From NCBI GenBank assembly GCA_021792315.1, contig JAJYUX010000030.1:1-16758 (forward strand): a stretch of 16,758 nt of DNA, in the 5' to 3' direction. This document shows, piece after piece, positions 13,681 through 16,758 of this stretch. Every line of letters begins with the position of its first letter. Position 1 is the stretch's first letter. This DNA is from an archaeon. Its GTDB lineage: Archaea; Thermoproteota; Nitrososphaeria; Nitrososphaerales; CADDZS01. The notes under the pieces are model-generated. The model saw only the letters and a program-made list of their open reading frames with translations. It was not told the DNA's origin and did not search any database. Both the position numbers and the translations under genes were made by a program.

Positions 13681-14706
13681 ATGGGAGTTAACCTCCGGAG
13701 CATAACAGAGCCCAAGAAAATCGAGCTCGAAGAACTCCGCGGGAAAAAGATTGCTATCGATGCTTTCAACACTCTGTATCAGTTTCTCTCGACGATCAGA
13801 GGAATGACTGGTGAACTTCTGAGGGATAACAAGGGGCGGGTCACCAGTCATTTGAGCGGTCTATTCTACAGAAACATGAATCTCTTGGAGACTGGAATCA
13901 AGCTGGTCTACGTTTTCGATGGAACACCCCCAAAACTGAAGAGCGCTGAAATCGAGAGAAGGCACGAAGTAAAAGTACAGGCAGGTCAGATGTACAAGGA
14001 GGCACTCGAAAAGAAAGACTACGAATCCGCAAAACGATTTGCTTCCGCAACTTCACACCTCGATAACCAGATGGTTGAAGAGTCGAAGAACCTACTTGAT
14101 CTCATGGGGATTCCTTGGATTCAAGCACCATCCGAAGGCGAAGCAACTGCCGCCCATCTGAACACTACAGGGGTGGTTGATTATGCTGCCAGCCAAGATT
14201 ATGACAGTCTGCTTTTCGGTGCATCGCGATTAGTTCGAAATATCACCATATCCGGTAAGCGGAAACTGCCTAACAGGAACATTCGGGTGGACGTGATTCC
14301 CGAAACAGTCACGTTGTCCGAGGTTCTCGCAGTCAACGAGATAAACAGGGAACAGCTAATTGACATTGGCATCCTACTCGGGACAGATTTCAATCCAGAC
14401 GGTTTCTCAGGCATAGGCCCCGCAACTGCGTTGAAGCTGATTAAGAAACACTCCAGGATCGAGAATATCCCTGAACTCAAAGGAAAAGTTCCATTCGATC
14501 CAAACGAGATAAGAGAAATATTTCTCAGACCCCAGGTATCTGCAAAACAGGTTGATTTTTCGCAAGTGGTTCAGAACAGAGAAGGTTTGTCACATTTTCT
14601 TATCGACGAGCATGATTTTGCGAAGGAAAGAATTGACTCAGCTCTGCAGAGGCTGGATGCCCAGAATGAGAGGGCAAATCAATCTTTAGAGCAGTGGTTC
14701 GGATAA
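13681..14706 (+). CDS. fen: Flap endonuclease 1
   Basis: This structure-specific nuclease removes 5' flaps in Okazaki-fragment maturation and repair. At 341 residues it has normal archaeal length, with the start MGVNLRSI that places the N-terminal glycine at the active site. Metal-binding acidic residues are in place: Asp27 (IDAFN), Asp80 (FDGTPP), Glu152 and Glu154 (SEGEA), Asp173 and Asp175 (SQDYDSLL) and Asp236 (GTDFNPDG). The helix-3-turn-helix is at about 241-253 (GFSGIGPATALKL). The last residues NQSLEQWFG form a PCNA-interacting motif of the Q-x-x-L-x-x-W-F kind, with Asn333 where Gln is usual. It is sandwiched between the winged-helix gene (4-base gap) and an overlapping methyltransferase gene. 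Confidence 0.96.
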   Translation: MGVNLRSITEPKKIELEELRGKKIAIDAFNTLYQFLSTIRGMTGELLRDNKGRVTSHLSGLFYRNMNLLETGIKLVYVFDGTPPKLKSAEIERRHEVKVQAGQMYKEALEKKDYESAKRFASATSHLDNQMVEESKNLLDLMGIPWIQAPSEGEATAAHLNTTGVVDYAASQDYDSLLFGASRLVRNITISGKRKLPNRNIRVDVIPETVTLSEVLAVNEINREQLIDIGILLGTDFNPDGFSGIGPATALKLIKKHSRIENIPELKGKVPFDPNEIREIFLRPQVSAKQVDFSQVVQNREGLSHFLIDEHDFAKERIDSALQRLDAQNERANQSLEQWFG

Positions 14707-15434
14707 CAGCGCAGTTGGGAATCTTGTTTTCAGGCAACGCTTCGGAAAGTCTTTCCGAATCTCGAGAAGAGCTCATTCAATCACTAAAAAATGAGGGTAT
14801 TCTGAAATCGAAAGTCATTGTGGATGCACTAATAGCTATTCCTCGCGAAAAGTTTCTCTGGGGAGGGACTCCTGAGTTTCTTGCTTATTCTGATGAACCA
14901 CAAACATTGGGAGAGACTGGTCAAACAATCTCCGCACCCCACATGGTAGTCATAATGCTTGAGGAACTTGATATTCGTTCTGGTCAGAAGATTCTCGAAA
15001 TAGGATGTGGAAGCGGATATGAAGCAGCCCTTCTGGGATGGATTGTATCACAGGGAAAGGCTCCTAGAGAAGGAAATGTCGTTTCGGTGGAACGGAATGA
15101 AACACTTGTGGAAATTGCGACTCGCAAGATTGTAGATCTCGGACTAAGCAAGTTTGTAAACGTCGTGCTCGGAGATGGCACTCTGGGATTTCCCCCTGGT
15201 AACAAAGGCGAACTCTACGACAGAATAATTGTTGCAGCTGGAGCTAGAAAAGTGCCTTCACTCTTGAAATCTCAATTAAAAAGTGGTGGATTACTGCTAA
15301 TTCCAGTAGGGGGCTCTTCTTATCAGAAGCTCCTCAGGATTCGAAAGAAACGATCGTCCGAGGGTTCAATTTCATATGAAGAAGAGGGACTTGTCGACTG
15401 CATGTTTGTTCCCCTAATTGGTCAAGACCAATAA
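14694..15434 (+). CDS. pcm: Protein-L-isoaspartate O-methyltransferase family protein
   Basis: PIMT methylates L-isoaspartyl residues of aged proteins with S-adenosylmethionine, allowing their repair. Evidence in the 246-residue product: the PIMT signature TGQTISAPHM (75-84, including the conserved active-site Ser80), the SAM loop LEIGCGSGYEA (101-111), the acidic end of strand 2 (VVSVERNE) and motif NVVLGDGTLG. Translation from GTG 14694 overlaps fen1 by 13 bases. The first 20 residues are unlike the family, so TTG 14715, TTG 14724 or a later codon could be the true start. The overlap or near-overlap indicates one transcript with fen1. Confidence 0.88.
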   Translation: MVRITAQLGILFSGNASESLSESREELIQSLKNEGILKSKVIVDALIAIPREKFLWGGTPEFLAYSDEPQTLGETGQTISAPHMVVIMLEELDIRSGQKILEIGCGSGYEAALLGWIVSQGKAPREGNVVSVERNETLVEIATRKIVDLGLSKFVNVVLGDGTLGFPPGNKGELYDRIIVAAGARKVPSLLKSQLKSGGLLLIPVGGSSYQKLLRIRKKRSSEGSISYEEEGLVDCMFVPLIGQDQ

Positions 15435-15467
15435 TCGAGACACTCTGCGATGTTCTGACGAGTTGGG

Positions 15468-15629
15468 TTGAAACTTGAATTGCAAGCTGTCAATTTGTAC
15501 TGGCGAAAGACTTCGGATAGACCGTCACTATTTACGGAAACCGAGCCAGTCATCGTGCAAAGGCTCACATCTCATCCAGAATTAGAAAAGATGATTAAGG
15601 TATTGATATCTGAGTTCGCAATCAACTAG
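15468..15629 (+). CDS. Possible unrecognised small protein, 53 residues
   Basis: In the 210-base gap between pcm and the aquaporin an open frame runs from TTG 15468 to TAG 15627-15629; a stop lies four codons before the TTG. The translation has ordinary composition (for example LQAVNLYWRKTSDRPSLF) and ends in an amphipathic helix (PELEKMIKVLISEFAIN). It stops 15 bases before the aquaporin start, matching the tight operon style here. I recognise no family, and a frame of this size can arise by chance. Confidence 0.4.
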   Translation: MKLELQAVNLYWRKTSDRPSLFTETEPVIVQRLTSHPELEKMIKVLISEFAIN

Positions 15630-15644
15630 AGGATAGAGATTAGT

Positions 15645-16330
15645 TTGTCTAGTAACATCAGTCTCGGCCAGAAACTCACAGCTGAGGTGCTTGGAACTTT
15701 TGTTTTTGTTTTTGTTGGAGCTGGGTCAGCTGTTGCAACCCAGTACTTGGGAGTAACAGATCCAGGATCAGCTCTGTTGATAGCAGCCCTTGGAAACGGT
15801 ATCGGTCTGGCCGTCGGAATCTCTCTCACCATGGCTGTGAGTGGAGGAGTTCTGAATCCAGCAGTGGCTATAGGGTTGTGGGTGGGTGGAAAGCTGAGCG
15901 GACGTGATGTGATTCCGTATATTATTGCAGAAATCGTCGGAGCGGTCATAGCTGGAGGTCTATTACTAGCAGTTGCTCCTTCTGCAATTGGAAAGGCCGT
16001 ACACTGGGGAGCGCCAACTCTTTCGAGTTCCATCACAGTTGCACAGGGTCTTCTCTTTGAACTGATCATGACTTTCTTCTTGGTTCTGGCGGAACGGCAG
16101 TCGATGCGCGTGCGCCAAGGATTGCTGGTTTCGGTATTGGATTGCTCGTTCTGACAGACGTCCTTGTTGGCGGACCATTTACGGGTGCAGCGATGAATCC
16201 TGCGAGGGCGATGGGTCCAATGATCTCTGGCTTGTTCTTCCCTAGTTATTGGTACATCTACTGGATTGGACCGATAATCGGGGGAATACTTGCAGGGATA
16301 ATATACCACAGAGTGCTTGAAGAACGCTGA
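15645..16330 (+). pseudogene. Aquaporin/MIP-family channel with a frameshift
   Basis: Two adjacent frames together encode one major-intrinsic-protein channel (water, glycerol or small neutral solutes). The first (TTG 15645, GAGG about 15 bases upstream) gives helices 1-3, the first NPA box (SGGVLNPAVAIGLW, Asn71) and helices 4-5, ending sensibly at Ala149 (16089-16091). The protein resumes in a frame whose codons begin at 16091 with GTAVDARAPRIAG, then the second NPA box (GAAMNPARAMGP, with the selectivity-filter Arg) and a last helix to TGA 16328-16330. Relatives have about two residues between the Ala and Gly (VLxVYGTAVD), so a 1- or 7-base deletion explains the break. No slippery heptamer is seen. 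Both halves are otherwise intact, so this is a recent mutation or a sequencing error. Confidence 0.8.
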
Positions 16331-16363
16331 GTGTTACCTGCAAAAAGTGAAATGTGTGACGAG

Positions 16364-16400
16364 GCGCTAGCGCGTCTGGGATCGACTCACTCAGACGTGC
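16364..16400. terminator. Probable bidirectional terminator hairpin between aquaporin and dhs
   Basis: GCGCGTCTG (16370-16378) pairs with CAGACGTGC (16392-16400) as a 9-base stem with one G-U pair and a 13-base loop. It is followed on the plus strand by CTTATTT; on the minus strand TTTCACTTTTTGC lies further down. A perfect 10-base palindrome, GCGCTAGCGC (16364-16373), overlaps the left arm and offers an alternative fold. The right arm overlaps the dhs stop codon. Confidence 0.5.
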
Positions 16401-16758
16401 CTTATTTCTAGAAGCTCGTCATCATTCCAGATAAACTTGATTCGCTTTCGATTTCTCACAAGCTCTTTTGAGTGAAGGACATAGGAAGCGACCAGAGGCA
16501 AACCTATTGTCGCTTCGACATACGCGGTTGCCCTGGTGGCTTTTTTCGACACTTTGCCCCACGACTTGGCTTCATCGAGAGTGCTTCCCGTGAGACCACC
16601 CCAGTGAGGGGCATCAGTTGTTATCTGAAAAACGTACGAGTGACCTGGGGTGTAGTCAAGCATCACCGCAGCGTCGTTTATGTAGTTCTTGGGGACTCCA
16701 CCACCGATGTATATCGATCCTGTCTTCCTTGACTTTAGAACAATCTGCGCAATTTCGT
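16391..16758 (-). CDS. dhs: Deoxyhypusine synthase, C-terminal part (5' end outside window)
   Basis: The frame is open from the window edge to the TGA at 16391-16393 (about 121 residues visible). The enzyme transfers the aminobutyl group of spermidine to a lysine of aIF5A using NAD, the first step of hypusine formation. Conserved elements: IYIGGGVPKNYINDAA, the spermidine/NAD region YVFQITTDAPHWGGLTGSTL and EAKSWGKVSKKA, where the Lys of SWGK is the residue that forms the enzyme-substrate intermediate. The C-terminus (VLRxx-like strand, then KIKFIWNDDELLE) is a plausible family end. Only the start is missing. It is convergent with the aquaporin. Confidence 0.95.
   Translation of the reverse strand, partial: EIAQIVLKSRKTGSIYIGGGVPKNYINDAAVMLDYTPGHSYVFQITTDAPHWGGLTGSTLDEAKSWGKVSKKATRATAYVEATIGLPLVASYVLHSKELVRNRKRIKFIWNDDELLEIRHV

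Noticed and set aside
16080..16100. Programmed frameshifting in the aquaporin
   Set aside because: No X-XXY-YYZ slippery heptamer or obvious stimulatory stem is visible, and about two residues are missing relative to the family, which favours a deletion.
15626..16309. 227-codon minus-strand frame opposite the aquaporin
   Set aside because: The frame is long because the plus-strand gene is Gly/Ala/Val-rich; its translation is Pro/Thr/Arg-rich and featureless, while the forward frames show both NPA boxes.

Overview
The window is a stretch of archaeal chromosome. Archaeal/eukaryotic-type information genes occur throughout: KEOPS Pcc1, ribosomal proteins eS1 and eL15, a Ygr210/YchF-type GTPase, Pth2, aEF-1beta, FEN1 and deoxyhypusine synthase. 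Many genes have a TTTATA-like box about 25-30 bases before the start codon, as expected for leaderless or short-leader archaeal mRNAs. The gene set, moderate GC, bacterial-like SerRS and thioredoxin-reductase-fold ferredoxin-NADP reductase fit a TACK archaeon (Thermoproteota), perhaps a Nitrososphaeria-related lineage. That placement is an inference. I saw no rRNA, tRNA, CRISPR array or insertion sequence.

Layout. Bases 1-7957 are housekeeping: the tail of an unidentified gene, pcc1(-), serS(+), eS1(+), GTPase(-), short D-3-phosphoglycerate dehydrogenase(+), eL15(+), ferredoxin-NADP reductase(-), pth2(-) and a geranylgeranyl reductase(+). The two ribosomal protein genes each end tail-to-tail with an opposing gene through a 4-base stop-codon overlap.

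Bases 7958-12717 look like an accessory module. A 335-base regulatory gap holds three head-to-tail copies of a 10-base palindrome just upstream of a TATA box. It is followed by a Tat-exported DMSO-reductase-family molybdopterin enzyme, its DmsB-like iron-sulfur subunit, and a membrane-anchored WD40-like (TolB-type) beta-propeller. The large subunit has no N-terminal FeS motif. The small subunit has lost exactly the four cysteines of one cubane, leaving ligands for three [4Fe-4S] clusters. No NrfD/DmsC-type anchor gene is present, so the enzyme's redox partner and substrate are unknown.

Bases 12855-16758 return to housekeeping genes: a zinc-ribbon protein plus aEF-1beta; a small winged-helix-like protein, FEN1 and a PIMT-family methyltransferase in a tight run; a possible unannotated 53-residue ORF; an aquaporin broken by one frameshift; and, convergent with it, the 3' part of deoxyhypusine synthase running off the window edge.
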